A stretch of DNA of 64,000 bases from Mycetohabitans endofungorum. Lineage in GTDB: Bacteria > Pseudomonadota > Gammaproteobacteria > Burkholderiales > Burkholderiaceae. Within the stretch, counting starts at the first letter, position 1, and every line of letters starts with the position of its first letter. Shown in pieces: positions 19,782 to 28,211 of this stretch. The notes beneath the pieces are model-generated. The model worked only from the letters and a program-made list of their open reading frames with translations. It had not been told where the DNA came from and did no database searches. The DNA is taken from positions 1 through 64,000 of the forward strand of contig NZ_PRDW01000012.1 in assembly GCF_002927045.1 (NCBI RefSeq). Direction: 5' to 3'. Both the position numbers and the translations under genes were made by a program.

Positions 19782-20098
19782 CTCGTTTCTCCAACGCAAC
19801 GAAAAGTCAAAGAGTTGGGTGCGCCCGGTACCCGCCCAGGCAGCGGCTGAAACAGGGGCCGCTCAGTGCGAGTGCCGGGCCAATGAAAGCGGTGCCGCGG
19901 CGATGTATCGGAGCAGGTCGGTACCGGGTCGGTCCGTCCGGATCGCGCGCGCGTCTGCCGCCACGCACGTGGCGTGGCGACGTCGCAAACGCATCGGGAA
20001 CAGGAACACGCGCATGGCGGGGCTCGACCGGAGAACGGAGAATGAAGAAAACAACACGATGCTATCACAGCGTGCTGTATCAGGTCGCTGTGCAAACC
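19782..20098. other. Intergenic stretch without supported genes
   Basis: About 320 bases between rnk and the VapB remnant, marking the left edge of the accessory region. Several frames are open here but show no family features. No repeat or promoter stands out. Confidence 0.4.
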
Positions 20099-20280
20099 GT
20101 GCGTACTGTGTCTATTTCAAAAACAATGCGAATCAGACGATCCGCATTCCCAAGGATATGCAATTTGAGGACGTCACGGAACTGGAAATCCGGCGGGAAG
20201 GAAGCACGATCTTGCTGCGTCCGGTGCGGGCAAATTGGACTTCGTTTGCCAATGAGGCTAAAGCCGAGAAATACTACTAG
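20099..20280 (+). pseudogene. VapB-type antitoxin, frameshifted near the start
   Basis: The frame ending at 20280 reads a SpoVT/AbrB-type antitoxin (NNANQTIRIPKDMQFEDVTE, then REGSTILLRPVRANW). The expected start RTVSI is found one frame away at GTG 20099; one extra T near 20112-20116 would join the two. No VapC toxin follows; the next gene is a MazE. It is an orphan, broken antitoxin. Confidence 0.65.
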
Positions 20281-20387
20281 CCTGGCCCTGTCTTGACGCA
20301 GCGCTTCCGGTATCTTCATTGAAGATGCAAAGTGCTTGCCAATCTTGTTGTGTGTTTCTACAATGGATAAACATTCAGGAGGTCGTG

Positions 20388-20639
20388 ATGGAACTCAAGA
20401 TTCAAAAATGGGGCAATAGCGCTGCAGTTCGTTTGCCGAGTGTGCTGCTTGAGCAGATCAACGCGTCGGTCGGCAGTTCGCTCAATGCCGACGTGCGCCC
20501 GGATGGCGTGATGCTGACCCCGGCCCGCCGCAAGTATTCGCTGGACGATCTTGTTGCCCAGTGCGACACGAAGGCGGTTTTTGCGGGCGACATGGCGGCA
20601 TGGGGCGAGGTCAAACCGGTGGGACGTGAAGCATGGTGA
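20388..20639 (+). CDS. MazE/ChpS-type antitoxin
   Basis: An 83-residue antitoxin. The N-terminal AbrB-like DNA-binding fold (MELKIQKWGNSAAVRLP) is followed by a C-terminal tail (LDDLVAQCDTKAVFAGDM) that should wrap the toxin. ATG 20388 has GGAGGT 6 bases upstream; the longer open frame is not used. Its TGA overlaps the toxin ATG by the ATGGTGA arrangement, the usual translational coupling. It should neutralise the toxin and repress the operon. Confidence 0.9.
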   Translation: MELKIQKWGNSAAVRLPSVLLEQINASVGSSLNADVRPDGVMLTPARRKYSLDDLVAQCDTKAVFAGDMAAWGEVKPVGREAW

Positions 20640-20983
20640 GGCGGGTCAAGTTCGAGCGGGGCGATATCGTGCGCGTGAGCCTGAATCCGACTGTGGGGCG
20701 AGAGCAGCAAGGCGATTTTCGCCCGGCGCTCGTTCTATCTCCGGCGGCGTTCAACGCCTTAGGCGTGGCGCTCGTTGCCCCGATCACCCAAGGCGGCGAA
20801 TTGGCTCGCTTTGCTGGCTTCGCCGTACCGCTTTGCGGTTCTGGAACCGAGGCGCAAGGTGTTGCGCTCGTCAACATGGCGCGTATGCTCGACTTGGAGG
20901 CGCGCGGCGCACGTAAGGTCGAACGCGCATCGGTCGAAGTGGTTGAGGACGCGCTGGCTCGGCTTCAGGCGATTATCGAGTGA
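20633..20983 (+). CDS. MazF/ChpB-type endoribonuclease toxin
   Basis: A 116-residue MazF-like toxin: FERGDIVRVSLNPTVGREQQ, the DFRPALVLSP strand, APITQGG and the GVALVNMARMLD region. These contain the conserved Arg and Thr positions of the RNA-cleaving site. It cleaves mRNA at short motifs when free of its antitoxin. It is full length and intact, which distinguishes it from the VapC remnants nearby. It partners with the gene just upstream. Confidence 0.9.
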   Translation: MVRRVKFERGDIVRVSLNPTVGREQQGDFRPALVLSPAAFNALGVALVAPITQGGELARFAGFAVPLCGSGTEAQGVALVNMARMLDLEARGARKVERASVEVVEDALARLQAIIE

Positions 20984-20993
20984 GGAAAACGCG

Positions 20994-21208
20994 ATGAGCA
21001 ACGAGTTCTGGAACCTGACGTACGCGCTGGGCAACACGCAGCGATAGGTCGGCGACGCGAACAATCCTCAAGCGCGCTAATCCGCGATGTAAGGCGCTTC
21101 CCTATTGACAAGAACGGCTGGCGTGTCTGGACCGAGCATCATAAGATAGGCGAGCGGCTGTACGAGAGCGGGCGCGAAAAGGTGCATTGCCAGGCGGCTC
21201 AGTGGTAA
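20994..21208 (+). pseudogene. Small unknown gene, apparently frameshifted
   Basis: ATG 20994 opens MSNEFWNLTYALGN, which stops at 21047. One base of slippage near 21040 would continue into a frame with LIRDVRRFPIDKNGWRVWTE and HHKIGERLYESGREK to TAA 21206. The TAA overlaps the next ATG (TAATG), a sign of former coupling. The family is not recognised. Confidence 0.3.
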
Positions 21209-21300
21209 TGGAAAACAGCAGCCCGTTACGCAATGTCAGCGCCGAGCAGGCCGAGGTGTCGCTTCGCGACTCGAACGCTAGACTCGCGCTCAAGCCTTGA
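21208..21300 (+). CDS. Short hypothetical protein
   Basis: A 30-residue frame (MENSSPLRNVSAEQAEVSLR...) whose ATG overlaps the preceding stop. It is supported only by that coupling and plausible codon use. No family is recognised. Confidence 0.25.
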   Translation: MENSSPLRNVSAEQAEVSLRDSNARLALKP

Positions 21301-21417
21301 CGTCAGAAGGGGCGAGGCCTGCGGCATTCATGTCATGGGTATGGAGCCCGTCGGCGCTACAAACCGCAAGATTTCGCGTGCAGACGTGGCAGGTCAAAAT
21401 TGTGATGAGAGAAAGTG

Positions 21418-22218
21418 ATGGATTCGTCTCTACAGCCGATGCTGGAAGCTGTTAACGTCGCCAAGGCGAAGCTTGATGCGGCGCGTCCACTGCCGCTGCA
21501 TACGGTCGCATCGCTGCGCGAAAAGCTGATGCTGGAATGGACGTACCACTCGAACGCAATCGAAGGCAACACGCTGACGTTGCGCGAGACGAAGGTGGTG
21601 TTGGAAGGCATTACGGTAGGGGGCAAGTCGCTGCGCGAGCACTTCGAGGCCACGAACCATCGCGACGCTATTCTCTACGTTGAGGAGATCGTCGCGAAGA
21701 ACGAGGCGTTGTCCGAATGGCAGATCCGTAACATTCACAGCCTCGTGCTGAAAGGGATCGATGACAAAGAGGCTGGCCAATATCGCCATGAGAACGTGGT
21801 AATCGCAGGCGCTAGCACGACGCCGCCGGACTTCCTGCATCTGTCGGCCGAAATGGCCGCGCTCATTGACTGGCACGCGCAAGCGCAGACGGTGCATCCT
21901 GTCACGCGTGCGGCCGAGCTGCATACACGGTTTGTAAAGATCTACCCGTTTGTGGACGGTAACGGCAGAACGGGGCGACTGTTGCTAAACTTCGAGTTGA
22001 TGAAGTTTGGCTATCCACCTGCCGTTATCCGTAAAGAGGATCGCCTTGCTTACTACGACTCATTGGATGAGGCGTGCATGACAGGCGATTACAGTGGCAT
22101 TACGCGGTTGGTCGCTGCGTCGGTTCAGCGTGCTCTCGACGCATACCTTGATGTGCTCGGTCTGCGTGAGAATCACCGGCCAGACGATAAGCCGCCGTCA
22201 CCCGGTTTTCAGATGTAA
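21418..22218 (+). CDS. Fic-domain protein with Tyr in place of the catalytic His
   Basis: A 266-residue Fic protein. Near the N-terminus it carries the inhibitory motif SNAIEGN (45-51), which fits the (S/T)xxxE(G/N) pattern of self-inhibited Fic enzymes. The Fic core reads YPFVDGNGRTGR (176-187): the acidic residue, the GNGR anion loop and the last Arg are present, but the invariant His of HPFxDGNGR is Tyr176. Normal Fic enzymes transfer AMP to protein hydroxyls using that His, so AMPylation should be lost or altered. ATG 21418 follows GAGAAAG. It stands among toxin-antitoxin genes. It may be a degraded or repurposed copy. Confidence 0.88.
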   Translation: MDSSLQPMLEAVNVAKAKLDAARPLPLHTVASLREKLMLEWTYHSNAIEGNTLTLRETKVVLEGITVGGKSLREHFEATNHRDAILYVEEIVAKNEALSEWQIRNIHSLVLKGIDDKEAGQYRHENVVIAGASTTPPDFLHLSAEMAALIDWHAQAQTVHPVTRAAELHTRFVKIYPFVDGNGRTGRLLLNFELMKFGYPPAVIRKEDRLAYYDSLDEACMTGDYSGITRLVAASVQRALDAYLDVLGLRENHRPDDKPPSPGFQM

Positions 22219-22450
22219 AGAAAACAATCGGATCGGAAAATGCGTGCTACGCGCGCCTGAATGCTGAAAGTCCACGCGCCGATTTTTACAAGGGCGTCTC
22301 GCAGTGTGGGCAGTTTTCCTGGACAAAAAGCCAAGAGCTTTGCCCAAGTCTTGGTCTGGCCGTGCTGAGTTTCTACTTCGAGAATCCGTTTAGCGTCGGC
22401 GCTGCGCACATCACTGGCGACTTCAGGCAGGTCACCATGCATCAGCTCTC

Positions 22451-22828
22451 TCAATCTTCCATCATAAGGCTCGGTATACGCATGAACTCTCGCATGTTAC
22501 GTGTCATACGAGGTTTCGTGCGCGGGTCTGACCGGCGATTAACACATCGTAGGGGCCAATGGGGGGCTTGCGGCTGCAAGCTGTGCGCGAATTTCGCCGC
22601 ATGCTGCGCATCCTCTCGATCGAACGCCAGCGTCTCTAACTGCAACGCTTCAATACGTGCGAGATTGGCATCGATATGCTGGCTTTTATAAGCACCGTAG
22701 AATAGTTCACGAGCGACGATTGATGGTAAGCCAAAGTCCTTGGGGGAATGCGCTTGTAGTCGCGTCAGTAGGGTTGGTTTCCCTTTCAGAATTGCGATGA
22801 TCGCATTCGCACCGAGCAAGTATTTCAT
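22451..22828 (-). pseudogene. VapC PIN-domain toxin, mutated and frameshifted
   Basis: The start reads MKYLLGANAIIAILKGKP; PIN toxins have LLDTN here, so the first metal-binding Asp is Gly and the following Thr is Ala. After FAHSLQPQAP the frame slips at a run of C (about 22566), since PIGPYDVLIAGQTRARNLV is readable in another frame. It then returns for NMREFMRIPSLMMED. The toxin is thus inactivated in at least two ways. It overlaps the vapB scrap by ATGA. Confidence 0.85.
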
Positions 22829-22884
22829 TGGAACACATCTAAACCTGCGCGTGTTTGCCCGATGGGCTGTTTAGCTGTATCCAT
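22825..22884 (-). pseudogene. VapB antitoxin reduced to 19 codons by internal deletion
   Basis: ATG 22884 opens MDTAKQ, the usual VapB start, and joins directly to QTRAGLDVFQ, which resembles the usual C-terminal end, with the stop overlapping the toxin ATG (ATGA). About 55 central codons, including the DNA-binding fold, are missing. The junction suggests a clean in-frame deletion. Confidence 0.55.
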
Positions 22885-22985
22885 GATGTGCCTCGTATGA
22901 TAGGTACCAATAGTATCTATCGCTATAGCGAAAAAGCTGGAATGGGAACCTTGGATGTTATCAGTCACAGCGTGAGGCAATGACG

Positions 22986-23189
22986 ATGGTAGTGCTTAAG
23001 CTCAACAGGTTGCTGGAGACGATCGCATGCGAGCATCTGGACATTCCCACGCTCAAAACGCGCTACTTGGATCGCCTTGATTTTTACGACGTTGCTCTCT
23101 GCTGTCTTCGGTCAGCGCTGCTTACGGCCTTCGAGGTCGAGCGTGCAGAAAGCGGAAGCTGCACACCGTACTTCGCCCTCGACAGTTAA
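22986..23189 (+). CDS. DUF6900-type small protein
   Basis: About 67 residues. The core LLETIACEHLDIPTLKTRYL, then DRLDFYDVALCCLRSALLTAFE, matches the DUF6900 domain seen in many Burkholderia plasmid and island proteins; its function is unknown. ATG 22986 has GAGG 8 bases upstream; ATG 22980 is closer to it. The extra C-terminal tail is not conserved as far as I can tell. Confidence 0.6.
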   Translation: MVVLKLNRLLETIACEHLDIPTLKTRYLDRLDFYDVALCCLRSALLTAFEVERAESGSCTPYFALDS

Positions 23190-23212
23190 GGCTGTTGGCA
23201 TAGCATACTGCG

Positions 23213-23260
23213 TATTTCGGTGAACGTGATCAGCCATTTCGGTTGAACGTGATCAGTGGT
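23213..23260. mobile_element. IS21-like terminal repeat remnant
   Basis: Two imperfect direct repeats of TTTCGGTGAACGTGATCAG (23215-23233 and 23237-23256) resemble the multiple end repeats of IS21-family elements. No istA or istB gene is in the window, so this looks like a leftover end. The rest of 23190-23483 holds nothing I can support. Confidence 0.5.
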
Positions 23261-23483
23261 TCCAATTGTACGGGTGCAATCTTTACCTCGCGTCGTCATC
23301 TACTGAGAGCTTGGCAAGCCGGGGGCGTTCATGTACGGCAGTAACATCATCCCATGAGGCAACACGCCGGCCAAGATGATTGTCGCTGTCCACCTACACT
23401 GATCGCATGAATCGGACGCAGTGAGGGCAAACATGGATAGGTCGATGGAGCAGCGCGCGGTGCGCGGCGGCTCCGCTGCGGAG

Positions 23484-25493
23484 TCAATTATCGGTCGAAG
23501 GACTGGACGCGCCTGCCACGCTGGGCATCTTGCGATAGATCGTATTGCGCGATACCCCGAGCGAGCGGGCCGCGGCTGACACGTTGCCGCCATGGCGCGC
23601 AATAGCGGCGGCGATCGCACAGGCCTCGACGTCCTGCAGCCGCGCGTGCAGCGGCAACGGGGCGGGGCCGCCGACGGCATCCGGGCCGACAGCCAAGGCA
23701 CGCGCATCGCCTCGTGCCGGACGCAGGTCTTCGAAGAAATCGTCCGGCAGATGCTCGCGCCGGATCACGCCGTCATCTTCTACCATCGCGGCTGCCGTGC
23801 GCAGCAGATTGCCTAGTTGCCGGAAATTGCCGGGCCACGTGCATTGCTCGAACAGCTTCATCACATCACTGTCCACACTCAGCGGCGGTGCGCTGGCGGC
23901 GCTGTGCCCCGACTCCAGTTGCAGCATGCGTTGCACGACCGGTGCGAGGTCGGTGCGCTCACGCAGCGGCGGCAATTTGACGACCAGTCCATTGAGCCGG
24001 TAGTACAGGTCTTCACGGAAGCGGTTTTGCGCGATCATCTTCCGCAAGTCGCGATGGGTGGCGCAAACGATTGCGATATCGACCGGGATCGAGCGGCTCG
24101 ATCCGAGGGGGTTGACGACGCGCTCTTGCAAGACACGCAATAACCGGACTTGCAATGGATGCGGCATGTCGCCGATCTCGTCGAGAAATAACGTGCCGCC
24201 GTCGGCCTGCAGCAGCTTGCCGACCGAGCCCTTGCGCCGGGCGCCGGTGAACGCGCCTTCCTCGTAGCCGAACAATTCCGACTCGATCAGTGTCTCCGGA
24301 ATCGACGCGCAGTTCACGGCAATAAACGGCCCATCGCGGCGCGGCGAATCGTTGTGGATTGCCTGCGCGAGCAACTCCTTGCCGGTCCCCGTCTCGCCGT
24401 TGATCAGGACCGGGATGTCCTTGCCGAGCACCTTGCGGACCTTGGCGATCACCGACGCGACTTGCGGATCGCCGGTGTCGAGGTGGCTCAGCCGCGATTG
24501 CAACGCCGGCGCCGGAGGGGCCAGGCGGGTCGTGCTCCGCGCCGTGGCGCTCAACTGGGCGCCGGCCTCGTGCGGCGACGCGGTCGGCGTGACCGGCGCG
24601 TGTTTGAACTCGACGCGCGCGCACACCACCGCGCCGTTGTGCAGATTCATTGGCACCGGCTGTCCATGGTAATGGCGTACCGTGTCCAGCAGTTGCGCGC
24701 TGGTCACGCCGAACAGCGATGACAATGTGTGTGCACGCAGCGCACTGAGCGGCAGGTTCAGCTGAAACTGCGCGCTGCGGTTCGCGGACAGAAAGCGGCC
24801 ATCGCTGGTGAACGCGGCGATGCCTTCCATCAGTGTGCCGAGGAACTCCGCGCGCGCATGGAAGGCGACTTGCAGCGTCTCGCGGAAGGTGCTGGTGAAC
24901 AACTGGTTTTCGATCATTTGCACCGACATCTTGGCTAGCGCCATCGTGTGCTGATGGTAGCTGCGGTAGTCGCCGGTCACATCCAGCACGCCGATCAGAT
25001 CGCCGTATGGGTCGAGGATCGGCACGCTGGAGCAGGTCAGGAACCGGTTGGCTGCCAGGTAGTGCTGCTTGCCATGCACGACGATTGGACAGCGCTCGGC
25101 GATCGCGGTGCCGATCGCATTGGTGCCCTGTCGGTTCTCGGCCCAATTTGCGCCAGGGCGCAGCGCGACTTTTTCGGCGCGCGCCAGGAAGTCGTCGTCG
25201 CCGATTGAGTGCAGGATCAGCCCGTGCGCGTCCGTCAGCACAATCATGCTTTGCGTGTTGATGATTTGTTCATGCAACGTTTCCATCACCGGCATCGCGT
25301 GTGCGCACAGCATTCGGTTCTGGTCGCGCTTCAAATTAAGTTCGGGGCTGCTCAGCACGTCGTAGTCCGGGCGCGCCAGTTCGCGCAATCCATAGGTTTC
25401 GGAGCGCTCGTGCGACTTCTGGATCGATGGGGTGAGCCAGCCGAACTCGCTCGATTGCGAGGCGGTAGCGGCATAACGGGCATCCTCTGCCAT
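23484..25493 (-). CDS. AcoR-like sigma-54-dependent transcriptional activator
   Basis: A 669-residue activator. A GAF-type sensory region (about 70-230) and a PAS-like segment precede the AAA+ domain: Walker A GETGTGKE, the sigma-54 contact loop GAFTGA, Walker B LFLDEIGD and the WPGNFRQL sensor. A Fis-type helix-turn-helix ends it (GNVSAAARSLGVSRNTIYRK). ATG 25493 follows GGAGGAG directly. AcoR normally drives acetoin catabolism genes from -24/-12 promoters. No such operon is in the window, so its targets are unknown. Confidence 0.92.
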   Translation of the reverse strand: MAEDARYAATASQSSEFGWLTPSIQKSHERSETYGLRELARPDYDVLSSPELNLKRDQNRMLCAHAMPVMETLHEQIINTQSMIVLTDAHGLILHSIGDDDFLARAEKVALRPGANWAENRQGTNAIGTAIAERCPIVVHGKQHYLAANRFLTCSSVPILDPYGDLIGVLDVTGDYRSYHQHTMALAKMSVQMIENQLFTSTFRETLQVAFHARAEFLGTLMEGIAAFTSDGRFLSANRSAQFQLNLPLSALRAHTLSSLFGVTSAQLLDTVRHYHGQPVPMNLHNGAVVCARVEFKHAPVTPTASPHEAGAQLSATARSTTRLAPPAPALQSRLSHLDTGDPQVASVIAKVRKVLGKDIPVLINGETGTGKELLAQAIHNDSPRRDGPFIAVNCASIPETLIESELFGYEEGAFTGARRKGSVGKLLQADGGTLFLDEIGDMPHPLQVRLLRVLQERVVNPLGSSRSIPVDIAIVCATHRDLRKMIAQNRFREDLYYRLNGLVVKLPPLRERTDLAPVVQRMLQLESGHSAASAPPLSVDSDVMKLFEQCTWPGNFRQLGNLLRTAAAMVEDDGVIRREHLPDDFFEDLRPARGDARALAVGPDAVGGPAPLPLHARLQDVEACAIAAAIARHGGNVSAAARSLGVSRNTIYRKMPSVAGASSPSTDN

Positions 25494-26085
25494 GGTCTCC
25501 TCCATGTGCGATTCTGGTCATATCGCCGGAACGCCGGACCGGGGAATTTTGCAATTCCATGCCGAAAATTCGACTTGACATGGGCTGTCGGATCGTGTTA
25601 ATCGTGGGCCCGGCAATGCGAAGTGTAAACAGTACCGTGGAAGTGGGGGCTGCGCCAGTCGCGTGGGATTCGGTAAGACCATGATGTGCCCGTGCGTGTC
25701 GTGCGAGCCGTGTTTGACGCAATTAGCGCAGTCGGCGCGTGCATGCGCTGGATTAGAGATCGACGACGAGTCCGCGAATGGCCGCCATGGCGGAGCCGCT
25801 TCGAGGAAAATGGCTCTGTGCGGTGAGGACGATCGACGTATTGCGCAGTGGCTGGCGCATACCGTCGCTCGCAGCGAGTGAGATCACTCGGTCGCCCCCA
25901 TCGGTCGAGAGGCAAGCAGGCAGTGCAGCATGGCGCCAGCACCGGATTCGCGGTACAGCGCCCTTAAGCCCGAGTGTGATCAACCCTTTGACGGCAGGGA
26001 AGCACAGCATGGCACGCATTCAGAAGATTAAGCGAAGCGTTGCCACCTGACTGCTAACGGCGAACCGCATGCCGCGAAGCCGCAC
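25494..26085. other. Gene-poor stretch upstream of the activator
   Basis: About 590 bases with several open but unconvincing frames on both strands. Codon use is inconsistent, and no domain is recognised. It may hold the activator promoter and degraded DNA. Confidence 0.4.
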
Positions 26086-26097
26086 AGGGATCGAACT

Positions 26098-26170
26098 CGT
26101 GCCGCTGCGCATAATTCGGCGCTGCGCATAATCGCGAATATGCGAGGCTTCGCATAATCACGAATTCCGG
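26098..26170. repeat. Clustered GCATAAT repeats and hairpin
   Basis: The heptamer GCATAAT recurs at about 26108, 26125 and 26152, twice inside GCTGCGCATAAT. TATGCGA-GGCT-TCGCATA (about 26139-26156) is a perfect 7-bp inverted repeat. The cluster looks like recombinase-binding sites at an element end and lies about 0.8 kb from a dead tyrosine recombinase. No gene covers it. Confidence 0.5.
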
Positions 26171-26380
26171 CCGCCCCTCAATATCGGCGTGGCCGCCCTT
26201 GTCGCCCGCAGATTCACACAAAGTGTGGAAAAGCCAGTTTCAACTGATTGTCCGGGCCGTCTCCACAACACAATACAACGTGAAAAGCCCTCGGTGGGTG
26301 TGGTACGCTGAACCAGGCCTGGGCCAGCCATAAGAGCTTTCGGCCGAACACTTTGATGAAAATGCCCAGGAGATCTATAG

Positions 26381-26626
26381 ATGCCAACCTTATTTCTCGA
26401 AAACGGCAATACGGAAGCGATGGTCCCGCAAATCCTTAGCCAAGGTTACAGGCAATTGATTGCTAATATTTGCCAACGGTATTTATGGGTGTTGTCTCCC
26501 GGCGATGCGATTATTCTTCCTTCCGCGGGAAATCAGGAGCATATTCACTATATTGAGAAAATATGCCAATATCGAGATGCGCGACAGGAAGCCGGGCGAT
26601 TCGATCGCTACCGGCGCAAGACATGA
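26381..26626 (+). pseudogene. preATP-grasp (PGM1-like) domain fragment
   Basis: 81 residues starting MPTLFLENGNTEAMVPQILS; the following RYLWVLSPGDAIILPS resembles the preATP-grasp domain that opens PGM1-type peptide ligases and related ATP-grasp enzymes. The catalytic ATP-grasp part is absent; the frame ends shortly after. AGGAG precedes the ATG. Base composition is clearly AT-richer than the flanks, suggesting transfer. It could be a stand-alone small protein, but a truncated ligase is more likely. The family call is by resemblance. Confidence 0.4.
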
Positions 26627-26691
26627 CGCCTGAAACCCCTACTCCATTTACATGAAATGGCTAATGGCGTGGCATTCTATCATGGTGATGA

Positions 26692-26707
26692 GATAATAAT
26701 TATTATC
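26692..26707. repeat. Perfect 16-bp palindrome
   Basis: GATAATAATTATTATC is fully self-complementary and lies in AT-rich DNA just beyond the preATP-grasp scrap. It may be a regulator site or chance in AT-rich sequence. Confidence 0.5.
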
Positions 26708-26803
26708 GAACTCAGTTGGCTGGTCGTGCAAAGCATCACCAATCTGGTGGTAGAGCCGGCCAACATCGAACAGCTACCCGAATTTGCGGTATCACCAGTA
26801 CCC

Positions 26804-26949
26804 TCACGCTCTCCACGGGTCAATAACGGTGATACCACAATCGACAAAACCCTTGTATTGTGCGTTGCCAACGTCGCCTCCTGTGACCGTGTGATGGCCG
26901 CGATCATCGCATCAAATTGGCTGATGGGAATGCCTGCGCTTTTGCGTGA
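26804..26949 (-). pseudogene. C-terminal fragment of a VapC/FitB-type PIN toxin
   Basis: SRKSAGIPISQFDAMIAAIT, then SQEATLATHNT, is the C-terminal half of a PIN toxin (QFDAMIAA carries a metal-binding Asp). After THNT the frame slips by one base, and FVDCGITVIDPWRA to stop 26804-26806 completes the normal ending. The N-terminal half is replaced by recombinase sequence. Confidence 0.7.
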
Positions 26950-27621
26950 CGCGGCGCCGCGGAAGATACGCTTGATCGCGTCATGCAGGGCTGAGCGCGA
27001 CAGGGCGCAGCGCGGGCCTCGAAAGGGCACGACCAGCGACGTGTCCTCGGCCCGGCGGGACAGTGGGGCAGACCACACGCCTGCCGGTAGCGGGCCAACT
27101 CGACGATCAGTTCTGGCGACGCGGGCACGATTCGCGCGCGTTGCCTCTTACCCAAAATCTCGAGCCACCACTGGTCCTGTCCGTCCGGGCCCAGGCGTCG
27201 CGAGAAGTCGCCCATGGTGCCGCTGGCGACCTCGGAAATGCGCAGACCTTGTAGATAGAAGAGCGTAGTCAGCCAACGGCAGCGGGCGGAGTACGCGCGC
27301 TGCGCCGCCGTTTCCTGGGGCAGCTGCTCGACAAAGTGTTTGACGTCGTCCCACAGCGAGACCAACATGTAGCGCGTGACGCGTGGGGCCGAGCTCTTGG
27401 CGCGCTGGCGCAGCAGCGCCATCGGGTTGCCGCGCAGGTAGCCGGCGTCTACCAGCCAGGTGAACATGCCGTTCAGAATGGCCCGCGCTTGCCGCTAGCT
27501 GGCTGCGGACAGCGGCCCGTTAAAGGGCCGCCAGCGTGCATCGCCGCGGGGATATTTGCCGCCCATGGACCTGTCGTTCTTGCGCGACACCCAGCGGCTT
27601 AGGAGTTGCGGGTTGACCAGG
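26950..27621 (-). pseudogene. Tyrosine recombinase (XerC/D-like integrase), broken
   Basis: The minus strand reads an integrase from about 27621: a core-binding domain (ending in ILNGMFTWLVDAGYLRGNPM), then the catalytic domain with the first Arg in LFYLQGLRISEV and WWLEILGKRQRARIV. A TAG at 27494-27496 interrupts it. The frame slips near 27060, after which VVPFRGPRCALSRSALHDAI is readable. The C-terminal HxxR...Y box is missing, and the sequence runs into a VapC fragment. It is inactive and may once have acted on the repeats at 26.1 kb. Confidence 0.75.
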
Positions 27622-28211
27622 GGTAATTTTCGGCGTCAGATCGATATTGGCCCGCGCGGTCTATGCACTGGTGGGATTATCAGAGATCTACTGTCTCGTC
27701 AGGGCTTTCACTGCATCGAAGGTCAATGAGTTTGGCAGGATGGACATGCGCCGTCCGGACTAACGGCATTCGCGTCTTACTCTGAGCTGCTACGAAGGCG
27801 GTCAGAACACCGCTTAATTGACTTGGCTTGGCACGGCGAACTCCCGCCAGTTCTCCTATTGAAGCGCAATGAAGATATTAATATTAATTGCGCTAAATGC
27901 GGGGAATTTAGGCGCTCGCGTCGGTGGATATGCGCTTACCGAGCCTTTTGTCCCTCACTGCGGCGGCTAAGCGCACTTTAGTAATTTAGTAATGGTGAGT
28001 TGAGCGGTACCTATTTTCCTTGAAAAGCGCGTGTTTTTTTCTATCGTTCTTTTAGGCTGTTGCTTGCTAGACGCCTCCTTGCCAAAGCAAAGGTGGTAAC
28101 TGCAGCAGCGCCGCATCGCGATCAATGAAGCATGTTATTCGTATTGCCAACTGCCAGAGCAAGCCAACCGCTTCAGCGTAACACGAAGCCAATGCTGATA
28201 GGAGAGATAGG
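27622..28211. other. Low-GC stretch without genes
   Basis: About 590 bases. GC content falls, especially at 27840-28060, and no frame shows domain features. It probably contains decayed mobile DNA and the promoter of the CsbD-like gene. Confidence 0.4.

Noticed and set aside
23300-23483. A minus-strand frame after the AcoR-like stop
   Set aside because: Not recognisable and without a start signal; probably decayed DNA next to the IS21-like end.
24013-25146. A 377-codon open frame on the minus strand inside the AcoR-like gene
   Set aside because: It is the shifted-frame shadow of the activator; Arg-rich composition and no domain.
25545-25575. A possible -24/-12 promoter ahead of the AcoR-like gene
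   Set aside because: GG and GC are 9 rather than 10 bases apart, which abolishes sigma-54 recognition.
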